A stretch of 64,000 bases of DNA from Coriobacteriaceae bacterium (lineage in GTDB: Bacteria; Actinomycetota; Coriobacteriia; Coriobacteriales; Coriobacteriaceae), in assembly GCA_902363125.1 (NCBI GenBank), contig CABIZD010000003.1, positions 1 through 64,000 on the forward strand. Reading direction: 5' to 3'. Positions within the stretch are counted from its first letter, which is position 1. Each line of letters starts with the position of its first letter. The notes beneath the pieces were generated by a model, which was not told where the DNA came from, did no database searches, and saw nothing but the letters and a program-made list of their open reading frames with translations. The position numbers and the translations under genes are program-made. This document shows positions 1 through 7,188 of this stretch, piece by piece.

Positions 1-1012
1 CGCCGTCCTATCGACCGCAACGAGGCGCGTCCTCGCGGGCCCCCTTACCTCCGCGCTGCTTGTCGCGGCCCCGGCATTCCCGTTACTGTCCGATTCGGCA
101 CTGGGGCATAATGCCGTGCTCGGGCTCCTGCCACTGCCCGTATTCTCGCCTATCGAGGCAACGGGTTACGTAGGATGCTTCCCGACAGAATTCATTGGCT
201 CCGGTTCAGGCAGCGCATCGATGCTTGCCGTGGCCCTGGCATACGTCGCGGTCCTTTTTGCGGTCGGCGCCGTTGCGACACGTTCCCCCAAACAGCCTGG
301 ACCCGCGAAAAAGCACCATGGGCTCGAGCTTCTGGACGCGAGCGTGGGATACGGAAGCACGACGATACTTTCAATCGGGTCGCTTTTCCTGAGCCCGGGA
401 ACGGCGGCGGGCCTCGTTGCTCCCAACGGCTCGGGGAAAACCACCCTTCTTGAAGCGCTGTCGGGCCAATTTCCCACCCGTATCCACTCGGGAAGCCTGG
501 CGGCAGACGGAATCAGCCAACGTCGATCAGCCGAATTTGCAGAACTCGTCTACCTGAGCTCTTCGGGCGGCACGGATCTCTACCCCACGCTATCGGCCAT
601 CGAGCACCTTGCTTTCGTTAGGGAGGCGTGGAAATCGGCCGCCGACATCGACTCGCTCTGCAGCTCCCTCGGAATCTCCCCATATCTCGACAAGCCGACC
701 CGTAAACTCTCGACAGGAATGAAGCAGCAGGTAAAGCTTGCCATGGCGATATCGACCGATTGCCCGTACCTTATCCTCGATGAACCGCTGAACGGCCTCG
801 ATCCGGGAAAGCGGAAAACCTCCTGCGACGCGATGCGCAGCGAGGTGGCGCGGGGACGAAGCGTGCTCATTTCAAGCCATCTGCTCGACGACCTGGCAGA
901 CCTCACCAACTCGTTCTACTTCATCGAGGCCGGCACGCTCGTGGAAAAGATCAAGTCGTCCTCGCAGACGCTCAAGCAGGAATACCTCGATACATACGAA
1001 GGAGGTGAATGA
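1..1012 (+). CDS. ABC transporter, fused membrane segment and ATPase (5' end outside window)
   Basis: The reading frame is open from the first base, so the gene starts before the window. The in-window N-terminal part is hydrophobic with two likely membrane segments, and the rest is an ABC ATPase. Visible motifs are a Walker A (APNGSGKTT, near nt 419-448), a signature (LSTGMKQQ, near nt 707-730), a Walker B with D-loop (YLILDEPLNGLDP, near nt 770-806) and an H-switch (SSHLLDD). The NBD resembles the BcrA/CcmA drug and peptide exporter group. The permease part precedes the ATPase in one chain, which is less usual than separate subunits for this group. The substrate is unknown. The stop overlaps the ribosome binding site of the next gene, so the two are probably cotranscribed. 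Confidence 0.75.
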   Translation, partial: AVLSTATRRVLAGPLTSALLVAAPAFPLLSDSALGHNAVLGLLPLPVFSPIEATGYVGCFPTEFIGSGSGSASMLAVALAYVAVLFAVGAVATRSPKQPGPAKKHHGLELLDASVGYGSTTILSIGSLFLSPGTAAGLVAPNGSGKTTLLEALSGQFPTRIHSGSLAADGISQRRSAEFAELVYLSSSGGTDLYPTLSAIEHLAFVREAWKSAADIDSLCSSLGISPYLDKPTRKLSTGMKQQVKLAMAISTDCPYLILDEPLNGLDPGKRKTSCDAMRSEVARGRSVLISSHLLDDLADLTNSFYFIEAGTLVEKIKSSSQTLKQEYLDTYEGGE

Positions 1013-1013
1013 C

Positions 1014-1442
1014 ATGATAGGCAAGAGCTATGCAAAGATAGCGATTGTTGGCTTTGTACTTTGTCTTGCAATGGTGCTATGTGCATCATTTGCGAGGTAT
1101 AGGTCCGAGCAGTCGTTCATCGATGGCGCTGAAAATGGGTTTGGCATAGACGGGATGTATGTCAACGATGGCGCGACCGGGCCGTCTATGGCGATTCTTG
1201 CAGGCGAAGACATGGAATGGCAAATCTGTAATGACGATGGCTCTTGTCTGAGTGGTCGTTTGGCCGCAACGAGCGACCCGAATTCGTTCGATCTTCTCGA
1301 CAATGATGGATCGGATTGCGGTTCAGTTCACCTTTCATATGCATCGCGAGACGGGATGGACGGCATTCTCTACGTCTCCCACGAGTCTGGCGATTTCAAG
1401 ATGCGCAGGACTAACCGAGTGCCGGCTTTTTTCGAGGAGTGA
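1014..1442 (+). CDS. Small membrane-anchored hypothetical protein
   Basis: This encodes 142 residues starting MIGKSYAKIAIVGFVL, with one N-terminal membrane segment (about residues 7-27) followed by a polar, acidic outer domain. I chose the ATG at 1014 because GGAGGTG at 1001-1007 sits at the right distance; the GTG at 1005 lies inside that Shine-Dalgarno. The family is not recognised. It follows the ABC gene with no gap and may be an accessory or self-protection partner of that transporter, which is inference only. Base composition is less GC-rich than the core genes. Confidence 0.55.
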   Translation: MIGKSYAKIAIVGFVLCLAMVLCASFARYRSEQSFIDGAENGFGIDGMYVNDGATGPSMAILAGEDMEWQICNDDGSCLSGRLAATSDPNSFDLLDNDGSDCGSVHLSYASRDGMDGILYVSHESGDFKMRRTNRVPAFFEE

Positions 1443-1449
1443 GAATTCC

Positions 1450-1474
1450 CGGCGGTCTGCCGATCAGGCCGCCG
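1450..1474. repeat. Stem-loop after the small membrane protein
   Basis: A 10-bp stem (arms 1450-1459 and 1465-1474, one G-T pair) sits just after the stop at 1442. No T-run follows, so it is at best a weak terminator. Confidence 0.4.
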
Positions 1475-1479
1475 GGGTA

Positions 1480-1940
1480 TTGAACCCCGCATTCATCCGT
1501 ACACACACGGATGAATGCGGAAAGCAACCGTGGTATTCCTACAGGAATCGAATCCGCGAGGTCGTTGTCCTGGATACCTGGGATCCAGAGAGCGGTAGAT
1601 ACCTGTTCGACGGTCTGACCCAATCGACCTATCGAAACTCGATACATCGGATTGCACGACCCTGGAGGGCATGTTCAAGGGATGCTCAAGCGTCACGGAG
1701 CTTTTTGATCTCGACCGTCTTGACACCTCGAACGTCGAGAACACGTCCTACATGTTCCTCAACTGCCTGACGCTCAAGGCCGTCAGCATCTTGGGATGGG
1801 AGGCGTCCGGAATCACAGACGTCGACCAGATGCTCAGTGGCTGCTCTACCTACATCCTCGCAACCGAGGAGCAGCGCGAGTTCCTGAACAAAATCACCGG
1901 CTCCACGCAGCACGGAATTTGGACCCGCAACCTTTCTTAA
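1480..1940 (+). pseudogene. BspA-like (DUF285) leucine-rich surface protein fragment, frameshifted
   Basis: Two frames together read as one piece of a BspA-family surface protein. Frame one gives PWYSYRNRIREVVVLD and ends LFDGLTQ near nt 1623. The next frame then gives IDLSKLDTSDCTTLEGMF and further DUF285-like repeats (LDTSNVENTSYMF) to a stop at 1938-1940. The join fits loss of one A in CAAATC, now CAATC, at about 1621-1625. There is no start codon or signal peptide, so the 5' part is also gone. BspA-type proteins are large secreted, cell-wall-attached proteins of host-associated bacteria, so this is a remnant of a surface locus. Confidence 0.7.
1487..1520. repeat. Perfect 14-bp inverted repeat
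   Basis: Arms 1487-1500 and 1507-1520 are exact reverse complements with a 6-nt loop (ACACAC). It lies inside the start of the BspA remnant and may mark a rearrangement point. No T-run follows it. Confidence 0.75.
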
Positions 1941-1961
1941 CCCAGATCAAAATACCGGTTG

Positions 1962-2004
1962 TTTCCAGAAATCCTCCAGGCACCTTCTAGAGGATTTCTG
2001 GAAA
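1962..2004. repeat. Perfect 15-bp inverted repeat between convergent genes
   Basis: Arms 1962-1976 and 1990-2004 are exact reverse complements with a 13-nt loop. It separates the end of the BspA remnant from the end of the ATPase gene on the other strand. It could work as a two-way terminator, although the T-runs are poor. Confidence 0.7.
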
Positions 2005-2015
2005 TGCAAATAGCT

Positions 2016-3281
2016 TTAGATTCCGAGCGTGTCGACCGGAGCAACAACGATGCCTTCGCCAGTTACGTGAGCTGGCATACCAAACCCGATGACGATGAGT
2101 TTCGCCGCAGGCGGCCTCTCCCCGCGATTGACCAGCTTTCGCTCGAGTCGAAGCAGATTTTCCACTGCCTCTGGGACTTGGGGGCTCCCAAGCTTGACCT
2201 CAACGGCAGCCCACGAGCCGTCACGACGATGGACAATCGCGTCGACCTCCAGGTCGTCAGCGTCGTGGTAGTGAGATACGGTCGCATCGCTGGCTGCCGC
2301 GTAAACCTTGAGATCGTGCAGCACGAGGGATTCGAAGAGCAAGCCAAGGGTCTTCGGATCGGATGACAACGACTCCGGGTCCGCGCCGATGAGGGCGACG
2401 GCGAGCGATGGGTCAGCAAGGTGCCGCTTTGCGCCCTGCCGCAGCTTCACCGGCGACCTGAGAGCCGGATGCCACGCGGGGACGTCGTCGACGATATTGA
2501 TACGGCGCAGCGCGCCCATGTAACCGGTAATCGTATTCTTTGAGACGTCAACGCCCAAATCCCTTTCGATGGACCTCATGCCGGCAAGGGTCGATTCATT
2601 GCGCGCAAGCGAGGAGAGCAAGGCCCTTACCTTAACCGGGTCGCGTTTCACTCCATCCGCCCTCGAAACGTCAGACTCGCAAACACCGTCAATATAGGCG
2701 GCGGCTATCCGCATCGCGTCGGCAGTCGTCTTACCGACCGCTTGGGGCCAACCGCCGCGGCAGAGCAAATCAGCGATACCGGCGATACCGGCGATGGATC
2801 CGAGTGACGCCGCAACGGGATCGCCGGCGAGCAGCGCCCCAAGCGAGACCGCTCCCGACGAAATGCCGAGCTCGAAAAGCGTCATGGTATCCATCCGCAA
2901 ACGGGCGATTCGACCCACACCGCTGTGCATCGGCTGGTTCTCGGCTCGCGGCGTCGCAGATCCGGTGAGAATGAACTGTCCGGGCTCCCCTCCCCTGGCA
3001 TCGCATTCGAATCGCACGGCATCCCATAGCTTCGGTTCCTCCTGCCATTCGTCGACAAGCCTCGGGGTCGGTCCGACAATTGCCTGGGCCGGATCGAGAC
3101 GAGCGAGCTGGAGGGCCGCAAAACCGCCAGATGGGTCGGAGAGAGATAACGATGACTCGGCAAATCTCTGGGCTGTCGTTGTCTTTCCACACCATTTCGG
3201 CCCCTGAATGAGCACGGCACCGAAAATGCCAAGGTCGCGCTCGACCAAGCAGTCGACGCACCGTCCTATATACCTATCCAT
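2016..3281 (-). CDS. AAA ATPase with DUF4143 domain
   Basis: This 421-residue protein has a Walker A (GPKWCGKTT, residues 27-35), a Walker B-like LVDEWQ (75-80), a sensor-like LTGSA and, toward the C-terminus, a nuclease-like half (EVDAIV followed by VEVKLG). That is the usual AAA_14 plus DUF4143 arrangement. Family members are common in gut bacteria and mobile regions; their biochemical role is mostly unknown. I chose the ATG at 3281 because GGAGGG lies 8 nt upstream, rather than the TTG at 3296 inside that site. It stands alone, and 23-nt tandem repeats lie just upstream. Confidence 0.85.
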   Translation of the reverse strand: MDRYIGRCVDCLVERDLGIFGAVLIQGPKWCGKTTTAQRFAESSLSLSDPSGGFAALQLARLDPAQAIVGPTPRLVDEWQEEPKLWDAVRFECDARGGEPGQFILTGSATPRAENQPMHSGVGRIARLRMDTMTLFELGISSGAVSLGALLAGDPVAASLGSIAGIAGIADLLCRGGWPQAVGKTTADAMRIAAAYIDGVCESDVSRADGVKRDPVKVRALLSSLARNESTLAGMRSIERDLGVDVSKNTITGYMGALRRINIVDDVPAWHPALRSPVKLRQGAKRHLADPSLAVALIGADPESLSSDPKTLGLLFESLVLHDLKVYAAASDATVSHYHDADDLEVDAIVHRRDGSWAAVEVKLGSPQVPEAVENLLRLERKLVNRGERPPAAKLIVIGFGMPAHVTGEGIVVAPVDTLGI

Positions 3282-3331
3282 CGCCTTTCCCTCCAATCAT
3301 CCACTTGAAATTATACTGTCTATCTGCGTCG

Positions 3332-3412
3332 TTGGGACAAATAACGATGACTTATTGGGACAAATAACGATGACTTATTGGGACGATTGACGATTGTTCG
3401 TTGGGACGATTT
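3332..3412. repeat. 23-nt tandem repeat, about 3.5 units
   Basis: Two exact units (3332-3354 and 3355-3377, beginning TTGGGACAAATAACGATGAC) are followed by a diverged 23-nt unit (3378-3400) and half a unit (3401-3412). Each begins TTGGGAC. It lies upstream of the ATPase gene. It could be a regulator binding array or the repeated end of a lost transposon; the sequence alone does not decide. Confidence 0.85.
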
Positions 3413-3441
3413 CAGTTTTTCTAAGGCACCAATCAACAGCC

Positions 3442-3487
3442 GTGACCATATGACTGTGCGCACATGTTAGCATAGTCATATGGTCAC
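3442..3487. repeat. Perfect 14-bp inverted repeat
   Basis: Arms 3442-3455 (GTGACCATATGACT) and 3474-3487 are exact reverse complements. The 18-nt loop itself contains the palindrome GTGCGCAC. No gene overlaps it. Confidence 0.8.
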
Positions 3488-3622
3488 ATATTTGCAGCCG
3501 CGATTATGCTGCGACAACTCAACCGTTAGCGCTTATTAAACAGCCGACCGAGCGACCCGGGCAATCTGGTCCCGGCTCCCCCGGTCGTATTCCTACGATA
3601 TCGCCCCTAAATCACCAATGCG

Positions 3623-3862
3623 TCAGACAAAGAATGAGGCAATGGCTATGACCACGCATACGGCAGATGCAGCGACTGCGCCTTTTTTCCTCTCCTTTAG
3701 TCCGACGAATAGGGTCGCCGTAAAGTAAATGGCGGAAATGCAGGATATGGCAAGCGAAACGAGTTCCTTGGGCGGTTTCAGCAAGAGGTCGCTAGCAAAG
3801 AGTAATGCAAGCAGGGCAAAGCCGATTGTGGCCAAGTATCTCGATTGATTTTGCGACAGCAT
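3623..3862 (-). CDS. Small membrane protein, about three membrane segments
   Basis: The 79 residues are almost entirely hydrophobic (for example IGFALLALLFASDLLL), with a short basic turn (LKERKKG) before the last segment. The ATG at 3862 follows a weak AAGG site. No family is recognised. It lies 12 nt after a tiny open frame (3875-3988) on the same strand and may form a two-gene unit with it. Confidence 0.5.
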   Translation of the reverse strand: MLSQNQSRYLATIGFALLALLFASDLLLKPPKELVSLAISCISAIYFTATLFVGLKERKKGAVAASAVCVVIAIASFFV

Positions 3863-3874
3863 GGCAACTGCCTT

Positions 3875-3988
3875 TCAGAACATGTAAGTGAAAAGTCGGT
3901 ACGATGTCATTGCGGTTGCAAACAAGCCGCCGCCAGGACCGGTTGTCACGAGACCGGCGATAACGCATTTTCTCGGTTTCCAGCTCAT
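3875..3988 (-). CDS. Possible 37-residue peptide
   Basis: This short frame starts MSWKPRKCVIAGLVTTG and ends TSYRLFTYMF. The ATG at 3988 has a GAGAGG site about 8 nt upstream. The basic N-terminus, central Gly-rich turn and hydrophobic tail suggest a small membrane-active or membrane-bound peptide. It is directly followed by the 79-residue membrane protein. The function is unknown and it could be a chance frame. Confidence 0.35.
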   Translation of the reverse strand: MSWKPRKCVIAGLVTTGPGGGLFATAMTSYRLFTYMF

Positions 3989-4096
3989 GACAGACCCCTC
4001 TCTCATGGTGCAACGCATACATTATGAGATATGCACATTATCTCGCTAATTAATTTCAATATCCATCATCCAACCAAAGAATACTGACTCACTGGT

Positions 4097-4357
4097 TCAG
4101 CGACGATGCGTTTTTACCCTTGCGTTCCCACTCGCCGCGTCGGCGGTCGGAAGGGTCTCCGTCTTGCAATCAGCGACCTTGTAACCGTGTCTGTCGAGCC
4201 AGGCGGCAAGCGCATCCCAATCGACGCGCTTCCAGTCGCCGCCCGGCGCGTGCTGCATCACGAGGCCTCCGGCGACCATGAGCGCGCGGATATGCCCTCC
4301 TTGCAGGCCAGCGATGATCCCGCCGGTGCATACGATGCCAGGTCGCTGTGCCGGCAT
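4097..4357 (-). CDS. Hypothetical protein, possibly a gene remnant
   Basis: The frame gives 86 residues. The middle reads like real protein (GGDWKRVDWDALAAWLDRHG), while no ribosome binding site precedes the ATG at 4357. A stop codon lies in frame 15 codons upstream, so it may be the tail of a broken gene. The family is not recognised. Confidence 0.3.
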   Translation of the reverse strand: MPAQRPGIVCTGGIIAGLQGGHIRALMVAGGLVMQHAPGGDWKRVDWDALAAWLDRHGYKVADCKTETLPTADAASGNARVKTHRR

Positions 4358-4510
4358 GGCGCAAACGTATTGGCTTTTGTGCCCCTTTTGGCAACTTTAG
4401 CATGGCTGTAGGTTAAACCAACCCACAGCCATGAGTACGTTAACGTAGTACTATGCTAATTACACGGATAAGGCAGGGGTATTTTTCTTTGGCGAATAAA
4501 TTTGGATTTC

Positions 4511-4873
4511 ATGGCAAGGGGGGGTGGCGTTAAGGTTTTCATCGCTATATCAGTTGCCGTGTTCGCATTCTCTGCGCTATTTCTAAAAGTGGAGCGTTGC
4601 CAAAAAGATAGCGGAGGTGACTATTCACATTTGTGGTTCGTGAGCGGATCGGTGTTGAACGTTGACAGCTCTGGCGATTTTACCATGTCGGTCGAAAGCG
4701 AAGATCCATATAACGACGGGTCTGATCGTCTGACCATTCTGGTTGATTCAGAACATACGCGCTATGTAAGCGATAGCCCCGTGAGCGTTGGGTCTAAAGT
4801 CAAGGTAGGCTATTTTCTCGATTCCCGAAAGAGAAATACGATTCGCTGCTCTTCTGTGGATGTGTTGGAATAA
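4511..4873 (+). CDS. Membrane-anchored hypothetical protein
   Basis: The 120 residues have one N-terminal membrane segment (VFIAISVAVFAFSALF) and a polar outer domain of about 90 residues, rich in beta-type sequence (FTMSVESEDPY, LTILVD, VGSKVKVGYFL). It may be a small OB- or Ig-like fold, which is inference. The start is uncertain: ATG 4511 or TTG 4502, neither with a strong ribosome binding site. A terminator follows at 4907. Confidence 0.5.
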   Translation: MARGGGVKVFIAISVAVFAFSALFLKVERCQKDSGGDYSHLWFVSGSVLNVDSSGDFTMSVESEDPYNDGSDRLTILVDSEHTRYVSDSPVSVGSKVKVGYFLDSRKRNTIRCSSVDVLE

Positions 4874-4906
4874 ATTTTGAGTAACTATCAGTAAAAAGCT
4901 GCGAGC

Positions 4907-4936
4907 AAAGGCCGCTCCACGTGGGGCGACCTTTTT
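4907..4936 (+). terminator. Intrinsic terminator
   Basis: A 12-bp imperfect stem (4907-4918 with 4923-4934, loop ACGT) runs into a T-run ending at 4936, about 35 nt after the membrane protein at 4511-4873. Confidence 0.65.
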
Positions 4937-5171
4937 GGTGGATAGACGTTGCGGAGGATGATCGATTGAGGTTTTTGCTCCGCATGGAAACCGAGTGAGG
5001 ATTCTGCCCCGCGAGGGGCGTGTTTTGAGGCTCTTGGCGGTACGTAATTCTCGTTCGGCGTCTTGACGGGACAAAACCCTCGGTTGACTTTTCGTTATGC
5101 ACGGAACCGGGACGTCCGTCGTAACGGTGGTGCTCTTGTATCCGTTTGAAATCGAGCGAAGGAGTACCGCT

Positions 5172-5294
5172 ATGGAGCAATCGAGCCTATTTGATGACGG
5201 TGTGGACATCGATCTCGAAGCGCCTGCGAGCGTGGACGCCGCCGTACCAACCGATGCCCGTGCCCAGGCGGCAGCGCGCGTGGCTCAGCACTGA
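5172..5294 (+). pseudogene. N-terminal remnant of an unidentified gene
   Basis: A clear start (AAGGAG, then ATG 5172) opens MEQSSLFDDGVDIDLEAP and runs into RAQAAARVAQH before a stop at 5292-5294. The ending resembles the start of an alpha-helical N-terminal domain, for example that of NAD-dependent DNA ligase, but too little remains to be sure. The frame stops exactly where the HtrA tail begins, so this looks like a deletion junction that joined two gene pieces. Confidence 0.5.
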
Positions 5295-5646
5295 TAGCGG
5301 TGCGTATGTGGCGAGCGTCGTCGAGGACGGTCCCGCCGCCAAGGCCGGCATCCAGGAGGGCGATGTCATCACCAAGCTGGACGATGACGAGATTACGAGC
5401 GCTGATGGTCTGATCATCGCGCTGCGCAGCCACGAGGTGGGCGAGAAGGTCGAGATCACGCTCATGCGCGGCAAGGACGAGAAGAAGGTCACGGTCGAGC
5501 TGGGCTCCGACGAGGAGCTGCAGAACCAGCAGCAGAACGACAGCGCGACCGACACCGGCAACGGCGGTATTACCGACGAGCAACTGCGCCAGTAACTGGA
5601 GGAGCTGCTAGGCCAGCAGGGTCAGGGCTACGGCCAGGGCTACTAA
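5288..5646 (+). pseudogene. HtrA/DegP-type serine protease, C-terminal PDZ fragment with internal stop
   Basis: The frame reads TDSGAYVASVVEDGPAAKAG, then a full PDZ domain (GDVITKLDDDEITSADGL, EVGEKVEITLMRG). It meets TAA at 5593-5595 and continues in the same frame as LEELLGQQGQGYGQGY to TAA at 5644-5646. In intact homologues this would be one Gln-rich tail, so the first stop is probably a nonsense mutation. The protease domain is missing. The same frame stays open after 5646 to a TAG at 5740-5742, encoding an Asp/Ser-rich stretch. Confidence 0.8.
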
Positions 5647-5757
5647 CGAGCCGTATCGCACATATCGAAGGATGACGATTCCAATACGGACGACACCAAA
5701 ACCGGCATCGACGGCTCCATGGACGATTCGGATTCCAAATAGGCCCTGTTAGTTGAG

Positions 5758-6204
5758 CTACTTCTTTGCCGGTGTCGTATACGAAACCGCTATACCCGCG
5801 GCAATTGCCATGAGACAGCTCACGATGAATCCGAACTCATACTTCAAAACGTTTGTTGCGGTCAGGGCGATAATCAACACAGTCGCAATTTGCAGAATTA
5901 TCATTATTACGAAGAGATTGATTCCTTGTTTGGCCGAAGTCGCTGAGTGAGTTTGGCTTTGTTGATTCAGGTTGTAGCTGACAACAAAAGCGATCAGTTC
6001 GCTTGATACGGGGCCGACTACATAGAAAAAGATTGCGTTAATGAAGCCTATAGTGTTGTAAGTGTTGTAAGTTGTTTCGCCGGAAAAAACAGCGTATAAA
6101 GCATATCCAAATCTTGGCTGATTCATGTATGAGTAGGAGAAGACCAAGAGCGTCAATATTGCTACTACCAGAAGTGCATTCAGGATAAATCGTTTGCTTT
6201 TCAT
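5758..6204 (-). CDS. Integral membrane protein, unknown family
   Basis: This 148-residue protein has four likely membrane segments (near residues 7-25, 55-80, 95-118 and 122-145) and a lysine-rich N-terminus (MKSKRF). ATG 6204 is preceded by GGAAGGAGCG at good spacing; the longer frame to 6252 is not needed. The tyrosine- and asparagine-rich style and lower GC suggest horizontal origin. No family is recognised. Confidence 0.55.
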   Translation of the reverse strand: MKSKRFILNALLVVAILTLLVFSYSYMNQPRFGYALYAVFSGETTYNTYNTIGFINAIFFYVVGPVSSELIAFVVSYNLNQQSQTHSATSAKQGINLFVIMIILQIATVLIIALTATNVLKYEFGFIVSCLMAIAAGIAVSYTTPAKK

Positions 6205-6298
6205 CGATCGCTCCTTCCGGGTGACTCTTATATGTAATTCTACAACAGCCATTATTTTTAAAGAATATGACTGTCCTAAATAACGTGCACTTTCGCTG

Positions 6299-6328
6299 GA
6301 GGGTCGCTGTTTGGCGGCCCTCTTTTTT
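6299..6328 (+). terminator. Intrinsic terminator with no obvious upstream gene
   Basis: A 9-bp stem (6299-6307 with 6314-6322, one G-T pair) is followed by six T. No gene on this strand ends just before it; the nearest gene runs the other way. It may end a small RNA or be left over from a lost gene. Confidence 0.65.
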
Positions 6329-6446
6329 GCACAGGCGCGGTGGGATGGTAATATCGGGCGGGAGTCAGCCGCTCTGATAGAATCGTCCTTGCTGTCGGCA
6401 GCCCTCGTGCCGGGCAGAGCCCTCCATTTGATGGGAGGTGATGCCC

Positions 6447-6641
6447 ATGACCGATCTGATTGATTTCGTGAAGCTCCTGACCGCTTTGGTCTCGCTCCTC
6501 ACGGCGCTTATCGGACTTTCCGAGGCACTTAAGCAGCGTACGAAGCAAAAGGCGGCAAAGCGCACAAGACCACATATAGCCCGGGAAGGGAATACAGGAT
6601 CGATAGTCCAAGCCCCCCATCAACCGCAGTGCTTTGCGTAA
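6447..6641 (+). CDS. Small hydrophobic peptide, toxin-like or holin-like
   Basis: The likely start is ATG 6447 after GGGAGGTG (6433-6440). The first 32 residues form one membrane helix (MTDLIDFVKLLTALVSLLTA) followed by a strongly basic stretch (KQRTKQKAAKRTRP). Small one-helix peptides with basic tails are typical of type I toxins and holin-like toxins; this is similarity of form only. CCTCCAT (6421-6427) can pair with ATGGGAGG (6431-6438), hiding the ribosome binding site. The last third overlaps the opposite-strand gene at 6529-6990. Confidence 0.45.
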   Translation: MTDLIDFVKLLTALVSLLTALIGLSEALKQRTKQKAAKRTRPHIAREGNTGSIVQAPHQPQCFA

Positions 6642-6990
6642 GAATCAACTGAACCCAAACGGCAATTATCACTGAGCAGGTTGTCGATAAAAGAAGACTG
6701 GAAATATAGCACGCAACAAAGTCCCGTCGCATTCGAACAGAGAAATCCGCGAACTCTCTTCGCCGCGTGGAAACAATAAGGTACACAGAAATTGCAATAG
6801 AACCAATCAGAGAAAACAGCGGAACAACCAGCAATTCAAGCTTATTACCCCATCGATCAACCACACCCCCACTCCAATGAGCGGGAATTGTATCAGGGAG
6901 GACTGACCAAGCCGCCCATAGAATCAGAAATGGAAGAATAGAGAGGATGAAAGATGATAACACTGCAGTAATTTTTTTTGAGGCTCTCAT
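6529..6990 (-). CDS. SdpI-like DUF1648 membrane protein
   Basis: The 153 residues carry the DUF1648 hallmark near residues 31-51 (LPDTIPAHW followed by DRWGNK) and about four membrane segments. DUF1648 is found in SdpI-type immunity proteins, which protect cells against membrane-acting peptides such as SdpC. The family is broad, so an immunity role here is inference. ATG 6990 follows AAGGAG; the frame can also start further up at 7017. The C-terminal 113 nt overlap the small hydrophobic peptide gene in antisense. The gene diverges from the possible precursor at 7189. Confidence 0.6.
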   Translation of the reverse strand: MRASKKITAVLSSFILSILPFLILWAAWSVLPDTIPAHWSGGVVDRWGNKLELLVVPLFSLIGSIAISVYLIVSTRRREFADFSVRMRRDFVACYISSLLLSTTCSVIIAVWVQLILTQSTAVDGGLGLSILYSLPGLYVVLCALPPFASYAA

Positions 6991-7188
6991 CGATTCCGCA
7001 TCTCCTTGCGCGCTCACATTCCACTCCGCCTTAAATCAAGTTTAAATAAAAACTTGAATGCAAATTTGTTTTAATTAGTATGGAAACTATATCCATTTAG
7101 TTCTAATTTGTTCGTAGTATCAAATCGATACCGACACTAGCGTGACACAGTCTTTCAAGACAGCTATTCAACATTGGTGGTCACCGCT

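Larger units (their letters stand above)
3282..3622. other. Gene-free stretch with repeats
   Basis: No coding frame is convincing here. The stretch holds the tandem repeat at 3332-3412 and the inverted repeat at 3442-3487, listed separately. Composition is AT-rich compared with the core genome. Confidence 0.7.

Noticed and set aside
3332..3412. CRISPR array
   Set aside because: The units are directly adjacent with no spacers, and no cas genes are present.
3792..4022. 76-residue minus-strand frame
   Set aside because: It overlaps the 37-residue and 79-residue frames in another phase and has no ribosome site.
4106..4411. 101-residue plus-strand frame
   Set aside because: It has no ribosome site and looks like the shadow of the minus-strand frame at 4097-4357.
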